Shown here: positions 27,575 through 35,558 of the stretch, one piece after another
Layout of the letters: every line of letters begins with the position of its first letter
How positions within the stretch are numbered: the first letter of the stretch is position 1
Program-made: the position numbers and the translations under genes
Notes under the pieces: model-generated
Seen by the model: only the letters and a program-made list of their open reading frames with translations
The model's database searches: none
Told to the model about the DNA's origin: nothing
Source: Hyphomicrobiaceae bacterium
GTDB lineage: Bacteria; Pseudomonadota; Alphaproteobacteria; Rhizobiales; Hyphomicrobiaceae
DNA length: 64,000 nucleotides
Reading direction: 5' to 3'
Assembly (NCBI GenBank): GCA_022842785.1
Contig: JALHOW010000011.1
Coordinates: 1 to 64,000, forward strand

Positions 27575-27590
27575 CCCTATGGAGGGCGGC

Positions 27591-28604
27591 GTGTTGAAGT
27601 TGGCGAGCGTATTTGCAGGGCTCTACGCTTTGGTCGTCTGCGGAGGAACTGCCTTGGCTCAGCAGGATCCGCTTCCCTCCTGGAATGACGGAGCCGTCAA
27701 GAACTCAATCACCGATTTCGTTGCGCGTGTGACGACGCAGGGACCGGATTTCGTGCCGGTGCCAGAGCGCATTGCCGTATTCGACAACGACGGCACGCTC
27801 TGGATGGAACAGCCGTTCTATTTCCAGCTCGCATTTGCAGTCGACCGCATCAAGGCTTTGGCCGCGAAGCATCCCGAGTGGAGGGACAGGCAGCCTTTCA
27901 AGGGAATAATCGAAGGGGATCTCAAGGTGGCGCTGGCTACCGGCCAGAAGGGCATCCTCGAGGTTGTGGCAATCACGCACGCGGGCATGACCACGGATGA
28001 ATTCAGCAGGACCGTCGCCGACTGGACTGAGAGCGCGGAGCACCCGCGCTTCAAGAAACCCTACATCCAGCTCATCTATCAGCCCATGCTCGAGCTGATG
28101 CACTATCTGCGCGCCAATGACTTCAAGACATTCATCGTCTCGGGGGGCGGCGTGGAGTTCATGCGCGTGTTTGCCGAGCAAGTGTACGGCATCCCGCCGG
28201 AGCAGGTCGTGGGCTCTTCCGGTGTCGTGAAATTCCAGCGCGCGGCTAACGGTACGACTTCACTCATCAAGGAGCCGAAGGTCGAGTTCATCGACGACAA
28301 GGAAGGCAAACCGGTCGGCATCAACCGTTTCATTGGTCGCCGCCCCATTCTTGCCTTCGGCAATTCGGACGGCGATCACGCAATGCTGCAATACACGGCA
28401 GCGGGTGCCGGGCCGCGCTTCCTGGGTCTCGTACACCATACCGACGCCGATCGTGAGTATGCCTATGACCGCCACTCCCACGTAGGCACACTCGACAAGG
28501 CGCTGGACGAGGCCCGGGAGCGCGGCTGGAGCGTCGTGGACATGAAGCGTGATTGGAAGGTGGTGTTTCCCCACGAGCGCTTGGGAATCCAGCCGGCGAA
28601 GTAG
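27591..28604 (+). CDS. Exported HAD-superfamily phosphatase
   Basis: Haloacid dehalogenase-type hydrolase of 337 residues. GTG 27591 is chosen because GGAGGG lies 4 nt upstream and the product then starts with a clean Sec signal (LKLASVFAGLYALVVCGGT, cleavage near ALA-QQ). Motif I is VFDNDGTLW with the nucleophilic Asp, motif II Ser is in FIVSGGG, and motif IV is FGNSDGDHAML. A periplasmic phosphatase or phosphonatase role is likely. The downstream DUF3302 gene begins 11 bases after the stop. Confidence 0.85.
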   Translation: MLKLASVFAGLYALVVCGGTALAQQDPLPSWNDGAVKNSITDFVARVTTQGPDFVPVPERIAVFDNDGTLWMEQPFYFQLAFAVDRIKALAAKHPEWRDRQPFKGIIEGDLKVALATGQKGILEVVAITHAGMTTDEFSRTVADWTESAEHPRFKKPYIQLIYQPMLELMHYLRANDFKTFIVSGGGVEFMRVFAEQVYGIPPEQVVGSSGVVKFQRAANGTTSLIKEPKVEFIDDKEGKPVGINRFIGRRPILAFGNSDGDHAMLQYTAAGAGPRFLGLVHHTDADREYAYDRHSHVGTLDKALDEARERGWSVVDMKRDWKVVFPHERLGIQPAK

Positions 28605-28615
28605 TGAGCCATGGC

Positions 28616-28849
28616 ATGATCGACATCTTCGCCTGGATCGTCCTGATTGTTCTTCTGGCGATCGCCGTCGCTGTCTTTGTCGCGCTCGGCGCTCTGCCTG
28701 GCCACATCGCGTACAAGCGCGGGCATCCATGGGCTGAGGCGGTGCAGATCGGTGGGTGGGTCACTCTCATCTGCGGCTTCGTGTTGTGGCCTATCGCGCT
28801 GATCTGGGCCTACGTCGATATCCCATCGAAGAGCAGGCCGGCATCATGA
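28616..28849 (+). CDS. DUF3302 family inner-membrane protein (YiaW-like)
   Basis: Small 77-residue membrane protein with two hydrophobic segments (IDIFAWIVLIVLLAIAVAVF and GWVTLICGFVLWPIALIWAY), separated by the family motif ALPGHIAYKRGHPWAEAVQI. Its ATGA overlap with the next gene shows coupling. In Escherichia coli the same pair is yiaW-yiaV. ATG 28616 is preferred over GTG 28604. Confidence 0.8.
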   Translation: MIDIFAWIVLIVLLAIAVAVFVALGALPGHIAYKRGHPWAEAVQIGGWVTLICGFVLWPIALIWAYVDIPSKSRPAS

Positions 28850-29787
28850 TCATCTTCCTGGTCGCCTGCTATATCGGCATTCTCGCGCTCTTCGTCTGGC
28901 TCAAGTTCGTCCCGCTCAATCTGTTCTGGAAGATCTCGCCGCTCATCGTCCTGCTGCTTCTCAATATCGGCCTGTTCATCCCGATGTCATGGGGAGCACC
29001 GCAAGGCCCATTGGTGGTCATCCGTCATTCCGTGGCGATCGTCCCCGATGTGGCGGGTGAAGTCATCGAGGTTCCAGTCGAGCCGAACAACCCGCTGAAA
29101 GCAGGCGATGTGTTGTTCCGCATCGATCCACGGCCATTCGAAAGTCAAGTGCGTGCCATCGGAGCGCAGCTCAAGCTGCAGGAAACCCGGCTCACGCAGA
29201 TGACTCATTTGCAGAGTACGGGTACGGGCCGCGCTTTTGATGTCGAGCAGCGCCAAGCGGAAGTCGAGCAGCTGCGGGCACAACTCGACGGCGCACAGTG
29301 GAACCTCGAGAAGACCGTTGTGCGCGCGCCTGCGGATGGCTTTGTGACCAACGTTGCTTTGCGGAAGGGCGCGCGAGTGGCCAGCCTGCCGCTGGCGCCG
29401 GCTATGGCATTCATCGATACATCCGAGACGATCATTGGCGTGGAAATCGCGCAGACGACGGCGCGCTATGTGCAGGTTGGGCAGCCCGTCGAGCTGACTT
29501 TCAAGCTACGCCCGGGCAGGATCTATACTGGCAAGGTCGACGCCATTCTGCAGGCAATAGCAAGCGGGCAGGTGCAGACATCGGGTTCAGCGGTAGCACC
29601 GGTAGCAATCGAGGCGGCGCCTTTTGTCGTTCGTGTGCGCCTTGACGATGCGCAGGCGGCAGAGAGATTTCCAGCGGGTGCATCAGGCACTGCAGCAATC
29701 TACACCGATCATGTAAAAGCCGCGCACATGATACGGCGCGTAATCCTTCGGCAGATTGCAATCGTGAACTACATCAATCCGTTCTAG
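28846..29787 (+). CDS. HlyD-family membrane fusion protein (YiaV-like)
   Basis: Periplasmic adaptor of 313 residues anchored by two N-terminal transmembrane helices (about residues 1-20 and 26-44). It has the biotinyl-lipoyl motif VPDVAGEVIEVPVEPNNPLKAGDVLFRID and its partner half TVVRAPADGFVTNVALRKG around a short coiled coil, then a beta-barrel domain. No ABC, RND or MFS pump partner is encoded alongside; the DUF3302 protein is the partner by synteny with yiaVW. The function of the pair is poorly known. Confidence 0.85.
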   Translation: MIIFLVACYIGILALFVWLKFVPLNLFWKISPLIVLLLLNIGLFIPMSWGAPQGPLVVIRHSVAIVPDVAGEVIEVPVEPNNPLKAGDVLFRIDPRPFESQVRAIGAQLKLQETRLTQMTHLQSTGTGRAFDVEQRQAEVEQLRAQLDGAQWNLEKTVVRAPADGFVTNVALRKGARVASLPLAPAMAFIDTSETIIGVEIAQTTARYVQVGQPVELTFKLRPGRIYTGKVDAILQAIASGQVQTSGSAVAPVAIEAAPFVVRVRLDDAQAAERFPAGASGTAAIYTDHVKAAHMIRRVILRQIAIVNYINPF

Positions 29788-29791
29788 CAGA

Positions 29792-29821
29792 GCGCCGTCT
29801 CAGAGGTTTTCCTGAGGCGCC
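29792..29821. terminator. Hairpin between convergent genes
   Basis: An imperfect stem (GCGCC-CTCAG arm with a two-base bulge, pairing with CTGAGGCGC) encloses GGTTTT. It lies between the HlyD and SphA-like gene ends. No long T-run follows. Confidence 0.4.
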
Positions 29822-29833
29822 TTAAGCTGACGC

Positions 29834-30772
29834 CTAGAACCGCACGGTCCCCGTGGCGATCGTCATGTTCCCTTCCCAGCGGTTCTCCGCGTTGAACTCG
29901 CGATAGTGCCGGAGGTTGAATATGAAGGGCGTTCCGCCAACGAGCGTCGTGTAACTCATGCCCGCACCAACAGCGTCGACCGAACCCTTGAAGGAGCCGA
30001 GCACTGCACCCGAACCGCTGTCGGCTGTCAGCTGCCGATAATTGTAGCCGACAAGGCCGAGCACTAAGCCGGGAGACGTCTCGAGACCAAGGGCCCATTC
30101 CCAGTGAAAATCTGTGCCGCTCTTGTAGTTGGTTTCGGTGTTCTCGAAATTGAAAGTGAAGCCGAGCGCGCCGTTCGCTTGCACCTTCGTTTGCGGATCG
30201 ACCCAGGTGAATGCCCAGCCGACATCGACGCCGGGGCGGTGCAGGCCAATGATCGGCGAGAAGCCCGGATCCCAGCGACCTGTCGGCGTTACGGCCTGGA
30301 CGTAGGCCGTATGCGCGAACGTGCCCTGCTGCCATCCGAGCTGGACCTTGGGAACGATGTCGCCCAGGCCCCAGCCATCGACGCTGCGCGATATTCCTGG
30401 GCCACCGGCGCTGACCGTCGCGTCCATATCGACATGGCCGAACGGAACCGTGACCGACAGCCCCAGATTACCGCCGAATACCTTGCGCTCCGGTACGTAG
30501 AGCACGTTGAGGCCGCTGGAGAAGACCTCGACCTTGGCGCCTGCATTGACCGTGACGTTGTCGAACTGAACGTTCGCGCCGATCTTGCCATTGTACGCGC
30601 CCGTTACGACGGTCACGTAGGTGCCTGGCGGCGGCGTCGCGCCGGCACCGAATGCATTCCCGCCGAGACCGTAGCTGGAGAAGCCGTACTCACCGGCTTG
30701 CACGCCGATCGGCGCCACGCCAAGCGTCAGCAGAACTGACAGCACGCTAAGGGAGAACTTGGGGATGCGCAT
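29834..30772 (-). CDS. Outer-membrane SphA/phenol-degradation transporter-like protein
   Basis: Beta-barrel protein of 312 residues related to the MetA-pathway phenol degradation/SphA family of putative outer-membrane channels. It has a Sec signal (PKFSLSVLSVLLTLGVAPIG) and repeated amphipathic strands such as GLSVTVPFGHVDMDATV, TAYVQAVTPTGRWDPGF and GALGFTFNFENTETNYKSG. It ends in a terminal aromatic (TGTVRF), as expected for BAM-dependent insertion. ATG 30772 has GAGGCGAG upstream. The role in uptake of hydrophobic compounds is inferred from the family. Confidence 0.8.
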   Translation of the reverse strand: MRIPKFSLSVLSVLLTLGVAPIGVQAGEYGFSSYGLGGNAFGAGATPPPGTYVTVVTGAYNGKIGANVQFDNVTVNAGAKVEVFSSGLNVLYVPERKVFGGNLGLSVTVPFGHVDMDATVSAGGPGISRSVDGWGLGDIVPKVQLGWQQGTFAHTAYVQAVTPTGRWDPGFSPIIGLHRPGVDVGWAFTWVDPQTKVQANGALGFTFNFENTETNYKSGTDFHWEWALGLETSPGLVLGLVGYNYRQLTADSGSGAVLGSFKGSVDAVGAGMSYTTLVGGTPFIFNLRHYREFNAENRWEGNMTIATGTVRF

Positions 30773-31104
30773 GGCTCGCCTCGCGATTCTTCCCACGTCA
30801 AGCCAAGCAGTAAAATGATTCGAGGCACTCTTCCGTTGCCGATTTGCACTGAGCATTCTTTCTTGCGCGGTTTTTGGCGGGGTTTGCCAAATCGCGTTTT
30901 GGCGAACTTCAGCGTCGATTGATCATCAATCAATGCCGCTAATGGGCTGAGGATCCTGATATTCTCCAGAGTGCAATAATCCGCGATTGCGCGGGTGCTA
31001 TCCGCCAAAATACTCAATGACGAAATGAGCTTGGGGAGCGCGGCGTCGAGCTGCAGAACGCCCGTAGCGCGTGGTTTCTGAGGCAGTCTGCGCCAGCAGC
31101 TCAC
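30773..31104. other. Intergenic region upstream of the SphA-like gene
   Basis: A reverse-strand frame from ATG 31104 is open through here, but the protein resembles nothing and overlaps the SphA-like start, so no gene is called. Bases 30890-30980 are AT-rich and contain a palindrome ATTGATCATCAAT (30918-30930). They probably include the promoter of the SphA-like gene. Confidence 0.4.
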
Positions 31105-31743
31105 TCAGCGCCGAAGATAAGCCGAGAGAAATACACGGACCGCCATATCCACGACGTGTGCAACGCGATCATCCGACGGCGGGCCGGCAAGATTGAAAAT
31201 CATCGGCTTGAATGTCGTTGCTACGCAGGCGTCCAGAAATTGGGCTGCGGCAACCTCGCAGTCATGGGTGTCGAGAATGCCCGCAGCGACCTTCTCCTCG
31301 AGATACTGACGAAGTCGCTCAATGCCGAAAGCCGGTCCCGCCAGGAAGAATTTTGCGCCTAGCTCGGGCATCCGATCGGCGATGGCCATAACTGTCCTGA
31401 GCTCGGAGACGCCGCCCGGTCGTGACATGAATTGCGAATACGCTCGACCCAGACGGGACAGCTCGACCTGAATGTCGGCATCTCGGTCAAAGTTGAAGAC
31501 CTGCTGACCCTGCTCGCGCATTTGCGCCTCGACGATGGCCTCGAACAGCTCCTCCTTGCTCTTGAAGTAGACATAGAGGGTGCCCTTCGACACGCCGGCC
31601 GTCCTGGCAATTTCGTTCATGCTGGCTGCATCGAACCCATTTGCCAGAAACGTCCGACGAGCTCCGTCCATGATCTGGCGGCGCTTCGCACTGTCCTCCT
31701 GGCGCTCTTCGATCAGCCTTTCCTGCGCCGTCGTCGTGGACAT
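31105..31743 (-). CDS. TetR family transcriptional repressor of the adjacent efflux genes
   Basis: 212-residue regulator. The helix-turn-helix is ASMNEIARTAGVSKGTLYVY within the first 60 residues, followed by FKSKEELFEAIVEAQ. The C-terminal ligand domain is all-helical. GAGGCGA precedes ATG 31743. It is divergent from the HlyD/MFS efflux genes, with two perfect 19-bp palindromes in between; repression of both directions with release by a pump substrate is the expected logic. Confidence 0.92.
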   Translation of the reverse strand: MSTTTAQERLIEERQEDSAKRRQIMDGARRTFLANGFDAASMNEIARTAGVSKGTLYVYFKSKEELFEAIVEAQMREQGQQVFNFDRDADIQVELSRLGRAYSQFMSRPGGVSELRTVMAIADRMPELGAKFFLAGPAFGIERLRQYLEEKVAAGILDTHDCEVAAAQFLDACVATTFKPMIFNLAGPPSDDRVAHVVDMAVRVFLSAYLRR

Positions 31744-31787
31744 GGTTCGCCTCGCTACCCGCGTTGCCGCTCCGATCACAAGATCGT

Positions 31788-31806
31788 TGACCGAACTGTT
31801 CGGTCA
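31788..31806. promoter_or_regulatory. TetR-family operator 1
   Basis: The perfect 9-1-9 palindrome TGACCGAACTGTTCGGTCA lies 45 bases upstream of the tetR start. It is identical in both arms to the second operator at 31846, 58 bases away. Confidence 0.85.
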
Positions 31807-31845
31807 TTGACATAAGCCGCGCCTGCCCCTATGTCAAGCGCAACA

Positions 31846-31864
31846 TGACCGAACCGTTCGGTCA
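31846..31864. promoter_or_regulatory. TetR-family operator 2
   Basis: The perfect 9-1-9 palindrome TGACCGAACCGTTCGGTCA lies 38 bases upstream of the efflux adaptor start. It differs from operator 1 only in the central base. Confidence 0.85.
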
Positions 31865-31901
31865 ATGGGGGGAATCGATCTGAGCCTTTCGGAGTTGAAA
31901 C

Positions 31902-33134
31902 ATGCTGAATGATCAAGAGCTTGCTGAGGGTGTCGATCAGCGCTCCGAGATTTGCTCGGAGGCCGAGCGGCCGCACGTGCATGATAATTCAACCGGCAAG
32001 CATCCAGAAAAAGGCGCTGATGAAGCGGCGCCTCCCGCAGTGGGCCGGAAGCGGGTTGTTCGTGCCGCGGCTATTCTTGGTCTGGCGCTCGCCCTCGGCG
32101 CGGGCACGTACTATGGGCACTACTGGTGGACGGCCGGCCGGTATCTCGTCGGCACGGACGATGCCTATGTCGGCGCTAAGAGCGCGACCCTGTCGCCGAA
32201 GGTATCCGGCTACATCTCCGACATCGTCGTTGCCGACAATGCCGGCGTGGCTGCCGGTGACGTCATCGCGCGCATTGATGACGGCGACTATCGGCTCGCG
32301 GTCCAGACGGCGCGCGATCAGATCGCCGTGCAGCACGCAGCAATCGACCGTCTCGGGCAGCAAGTCATCGCTCAGGGGGCTGCAGTCGACCAGGCACGCG
32401 CGCAAGTCGTTTCCGCGAAGGCAGGCGCAACGCGCGCCGATCTCGAACTCAAGCGTCAGCAGGACTTGGCTTCGCGCCAAGTGAGCAGCAGGCAGCTTCT
32501 CGAGCAGGCGCAGGCCTCCTACGACCAGTCCAACGCATCAGTGGTAGCCGCCGAGGCGGCACTCGAGTCCGCCTCGGCGAACGTCGGTGTGCTCAAGGCG
32601 CAGCAGGAAGAGGCGCGGCGTACGCTGAAGCAGTTCGAGACGGCGCTCGCTAAGGCTCAGCGCGATCTCTCGTTCACTGTGATACGGGCGCCGTTCGAAG
32701 GTGTCGTTGGCAATCGTGCCATGCAGGTCGGCGACTACGTTCAGCCGACGCAGCGGCTTGCGAGCCTCGTGCCGCTCGATGCCATCTATGTCGACGCGAA
32801 CTTCAAGGAAACGCAGCTTGCTCGCCTCCAGCCCGGCCAGCCAGTCAAGATCTCCGTCGATGCTTTTCCTGAGCACGACATCGAGGGCAAAGTCGCGAGC
32901 GTCGCACCGGCCTCCGGCTCCGTCTTCTCGTTGCTGCCGCCAGACAATGCGACCGGCAACTTCACCAAGATCGTTCAGCGGCTGCCTGTCCGCATTCTCG
33001 TTCCGGCGGCCATTGCCGAGCAGTCGCTGCTGCGGCCAGGCATGTCGGTTGTGGTCAGCGTGAACACGAAGCCAGGCGCACCAGTCGCCGAGCAACGTCT
33101 ATCGAGCGCCAGTGTGCGGGCCAACGCGAACTGA
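31902..33134 (+). CDS. HlyD/EmrA-type efflux adaptor
   Basis: Membrane fusion protein of a drug efflux pump, 410 residues. A cytoplasmic tail of about 50 residues precedes one transmembrane helix (RAAAILGLALALGAGTYYGH). TDDAYVGAKSATLSPKVSGY is the EmrA hallmark, followed by a long coiled-coil hairpin (about 120-260), then FTVIRAPFEGVVGNRAMQVG and a barrel domain. It starts 38 bases after operator 2 and the MFS pump gene follows after 24 bases. Confidence 0.92.
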   Translation: MLNDQELAEGVDQRSEICSEAERPHVHDNSTGKHPEKGADEAAPPAVGRKRVVRAAAILGLALALGAGTYYGHYWWTAGRYLVGTDDAYVGAKSATLSPKVSGYISDIVVADNAGVAAGDVIARIDDGDYRLAVQTARDQIAVQHAAIDRLGQQVIAQGAAVDQARAQVVSAKAGATRADLELKRQQDLASRQVSSRQLLEQAQASYDQSNASVVAAEAALESASANVGVLKAQQEEARRTLKQFETALAKAQRDLSFTVIRAPFEGVVGNRAMQVGDYVQPTQRLASLVPLDAIYVDANFKETQLARLQPGQPVKISVDAFPEHDIEGKVASVAPASGSVFSLLPPDNATGNFTKIVQRLPVRILVPAAIAEQSLLRPGMSVVVSVNTKPGAPVAEQRLSSASVRANAN

Positions 33135-33158
33135 GTACGTGCCGAGGAGCGCGCCATC

Positions 33159-34754
33159 ATGGCCAGCAATCCTGTAGCTCCTGCAATTGGTCCAGCGCTA
33201 GCAGCGCCGGCGGACAGCGATCGCATCGACCCACGCCGGCTCGCTGCCTTTCTGGCGATGACGTTCGGCATGTTCATGGCGATTCTCGACATTCAGATCG
33301 TGTCGGCGTCGCTCACGGAGATCCAGGCCGGGCTCTCGGCCTCGGCCAACGAGATCACATGGGTTCAGACCGCGTATCTGATCGCCGAAGTGATCATGAT
33401 CCCGCTCTCGGGCTATCTCTCTCGCGCGCTCGGGACCCGCATCCTTTTCGCCATCTCCGCGGGCGGCTTTACGGCTGCAAGCCTGATGTGCGGCCTCTCC
33501 ACCGGCATCAACGAGATGATCTTCTGGCGGGCCGTGCAGGGCTTCATCGGCGGCGGCATGATCCCGACCGTCTTTGCCACGGCGTACCTCATTTTCCCGC
33601 GCTCCAAGATGAGCATCGTCGGCCCCATGATCGGGCTCGTCGCGACGCTCGCGCCGACCATCGGCCCGACCGTCGGGGGCTATCTCACGGACGCGCTGTC
33701 GTGGCACTGGCTGTTCTTCGTCAACATCATTCCCGGCCTTGCTGTCACGATCGCGGCGTTGCTGCTGATCGATTTCGACCAGCCCGATTGGTCTCTGTTC
33801 CGCGGCTTCGACTGGCTTGGGCTTCTGTCGATGGCGGCATTTCTCGGCGGTCTCGAATATGTGCTGGAGGAAGGGCCGCGCAATGATTGGTTCGGCGATC
33901 ACACTGTCCTGCTCATGGCCTGGGTTTCAGGGATATCCGCGATCATCTTCTTCGCTCGCGTCTTCACATTCCGTCAGCCCATTGTCGATCTGCGCGCCTT
34001 CGGAAACCGGAATTTCGGCATCGGGAGCGTGTTCTCTTTCGTGCTCGGCATTGGTCTTTATGGTCTCACCTATCTCTATCCGCTCTACCTCGGCCGTATC
34101 CGCGGTTACGACGCGCTGATGATCGGCGAGACCGTGTTCGTGTCGGGCGTCGCCATGTTCCTGACCGCGCCTCTGGCCGGGCGCCTCTCGGCCAAGGTCG
34201 ACCCGCGTTACATGCTCATAACGGGCTTCCTGCTCTTCGCAGTCGGCACGTACTGGCTGACGTACATCACGAAGGATTGGGATTTCTGGGAGCTGTTCTG
34301 GCCGCAGGTCTTCCGCGGCGTCGGGTTGATGCTGTCGATCGTGCCGATCAACAATATTGCCCTCGGCACCCTGCCGCCCGAGAGGTTGAAGAATGCGTCG
34401 GGTCTCTACAATCTCATGCGCAATCTAGGTGGCGCAGTCGGCCTCGCGCTTCTGACCACGATCCTGAATGACCGGACGGATCTGCACCTCGCGCGTCTGC
34501 ATGAATCCGTCACCTGGTCGCGGCAGCCGGCGCTGGAAACGCTCAACATGCTCATGCAGCGCTTTTCTTCGTACGGGAGTGACGCGCAGGCCATGGCACT
34601 CAAGCAGCTCAATCAGATCGTGCATCAGCAGGGTGTCGTCATGGCCTTCGCCGACGTGTTTCTCGTGCTGACGTTTCTGTTCGTCGGCCTGGCGGTGCTA
34701 GCGATGTTCATGAAGCGTCCGCCTGCTCTGGGGGCTGCGGAGGGCGGGCACTAA
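33159..34754 (+). CDS. DHA2 family MFS efflux transporter (EmrB type)
   Basis: Proton-driven multidrug exporter, 531 residues with about 14 membrane segments. DHA2 landmarks are FGMFMAILDIQIVSASLTEI, ITWVQTAYLIAEVIMIPLSG (motif A/D1 region), AVQGFIGGGMIPTVFATAYL and motif C in LVATLAPTIGPTVGGYL. GAGGAG precedes ATG 33159. It forms a pump with the adjacent EmrA-type adaptor and probably an outer-membrane channel encoded elsewhere. Control is by the TetR protein. Confidence 0.94.
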   Translation: MASNPVAPAIGPALAAPADSDRIDPRRLAAFLAMTFGMFMAILDIQIVSASLTEIQAGLSASANEITWVQTAYLIAEVIMIPLSGYLSRALGTRILFAISAGGFTAASLMCGLSTGINEMIFWRAVQGFIGGGMIPTVFATAYLIFPRSKMSIVGPMIGLVATLAPTIGPTVGGYLTDALSWHWLFFVNIIPGLAVTIAALLLIDFDQPDWSLFRGFDWLGLLSMAAFLGGLEYVLEEGPRNDWFGDHTVLLMAWVSGISAIIFFARVFTFRQPIVDLRAFGNRNFGIGSVFSFVLGIGLYGLTYLYPLYLGRIRGYDALMIGETVFVSGVAMFLTAPLAGRLSAKVDPRYMLITGFLLFAVGTYWLTYITKDWDFWELFWPQVFRGVGLMLSIVPINNIALGTLPPERLKNASGLYNLMRNLGGAVGLALLTTILNDRTDLHLARLHESVTWSRQPALETLNMLMQRFSSYGSDAQAMALKQLNQIVHQQGVVMAFADVFLVLTFLFVGLAVLAMFMKRPPALGAAEGGH

Positions 34755-34888
34755 CTCGGCGAAGTTGAGATCGTGGGGAGGCGCGCACACCGCCATCACC
34801 CGTTGACGGCTTCTATGTCCCGTCGCTCAAAGCGATGCGAACGATGTCGTCTTCATCGGTCGAGCTGACACCACAATGTCTGGCGTCA

Positions 34889-35332
34889 CTACTTCCTCAC
34901 CTTGATTACAATGCTGCTCCTACGCATCAAATCCAGCTCGACGCTGAGCCCCTCAAAATAAGTTACTTCGGCCGCGACCCTGTAGTCCCGCACAGCCTTC
35001 AACGATGCGATCGATCCCTCGATCCAGAACATCTCGTGCTTGATGAAGCCATTTCCTTCCAGGCAATCGTAGAAGGTATCGAGAAGCTTTCGCCGTCCCG
35101 CAAAACCGATGCCCGTCGGGATCTGTAGTTCGTATCGGAAGCTGACAGCCTTCTCCCGCGAGCGCGATGCCGATTTCGGAGCCTCACGCGGTCCGTCGAC
35201 GCGAGCACCAGCCACCGTGCTGAAGCTGTCCCAGAGGCAGAGCTCGAACATTCGCTGAGGGTCAGCGGCGTTCGCAGACGCAGCGGTCGTGAACACGGCT
35301 GCGACCATACTGATGCGTGCAAGGGCTTTCAT
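34889..35332 (-). CDS. Small secreted protein of unknown function
   Basis: 147 residues with a Sec signal (KALARISMVAAVFTTAASA, cleavage near ANA-AD). The mature part has two Cys (ELCLWDSF and FYDCLEGNG) that may pair, a basic stretch (KSASRSREKAV), and ends strongly charged. AGGTGAG precedes ATG 35332. The frame stays open to 35851, but that part is antisense to the Liv receptor gene. No family recognised. It is divergent from the Liv genes. Confidence 0.6.
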   Translation of the reverse strand: MKALARISMVAAVFTTAASANAADPQRMFELCLWDSFSTVAGARVDGPREAPKSASRSREKAVSFRYELQIPTGIGFAGRRKLLDTFYDCLEGNGFIKHEMFWIEGSIASLKAVRDYRVAAEVTYFEGLSVELDLMRRSSIVIKVRK

Positions 35333-35558
35333 CCGACGCTCACCTGGGAGGACGCCCGCATGTACCGATGCCGGTGCGGCAACGATAGGGCGTCGGTTCC
35401 GCCGCTGCGGCGCCGTTGCGCTTCGAGAGGGCCGAAAGGCCTCAGATGGCGAGCTGCTGCAGATGGCGAAGCTAAGTGTTGATGCCCTGACATGTTCGTA
35501 ATATATTATGATTTGAATTAAAGCCGGGAGCAACCCGGATGCACACGGGGAGGAGCTC
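35333..35558. promoter_or_regulatory. Divergent promoter region of the Liv operon
   Basis: It contains an AT-rich patch at 35479-35520 with TTGATG and the palindrome TAATATATTA (35499-35508). A -35/-10 pair can be drawn but its spacing is not ideal. GGGGAGGAG just before 35559 is the ribosome site of the receptor gene. Confidence 0.4.
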
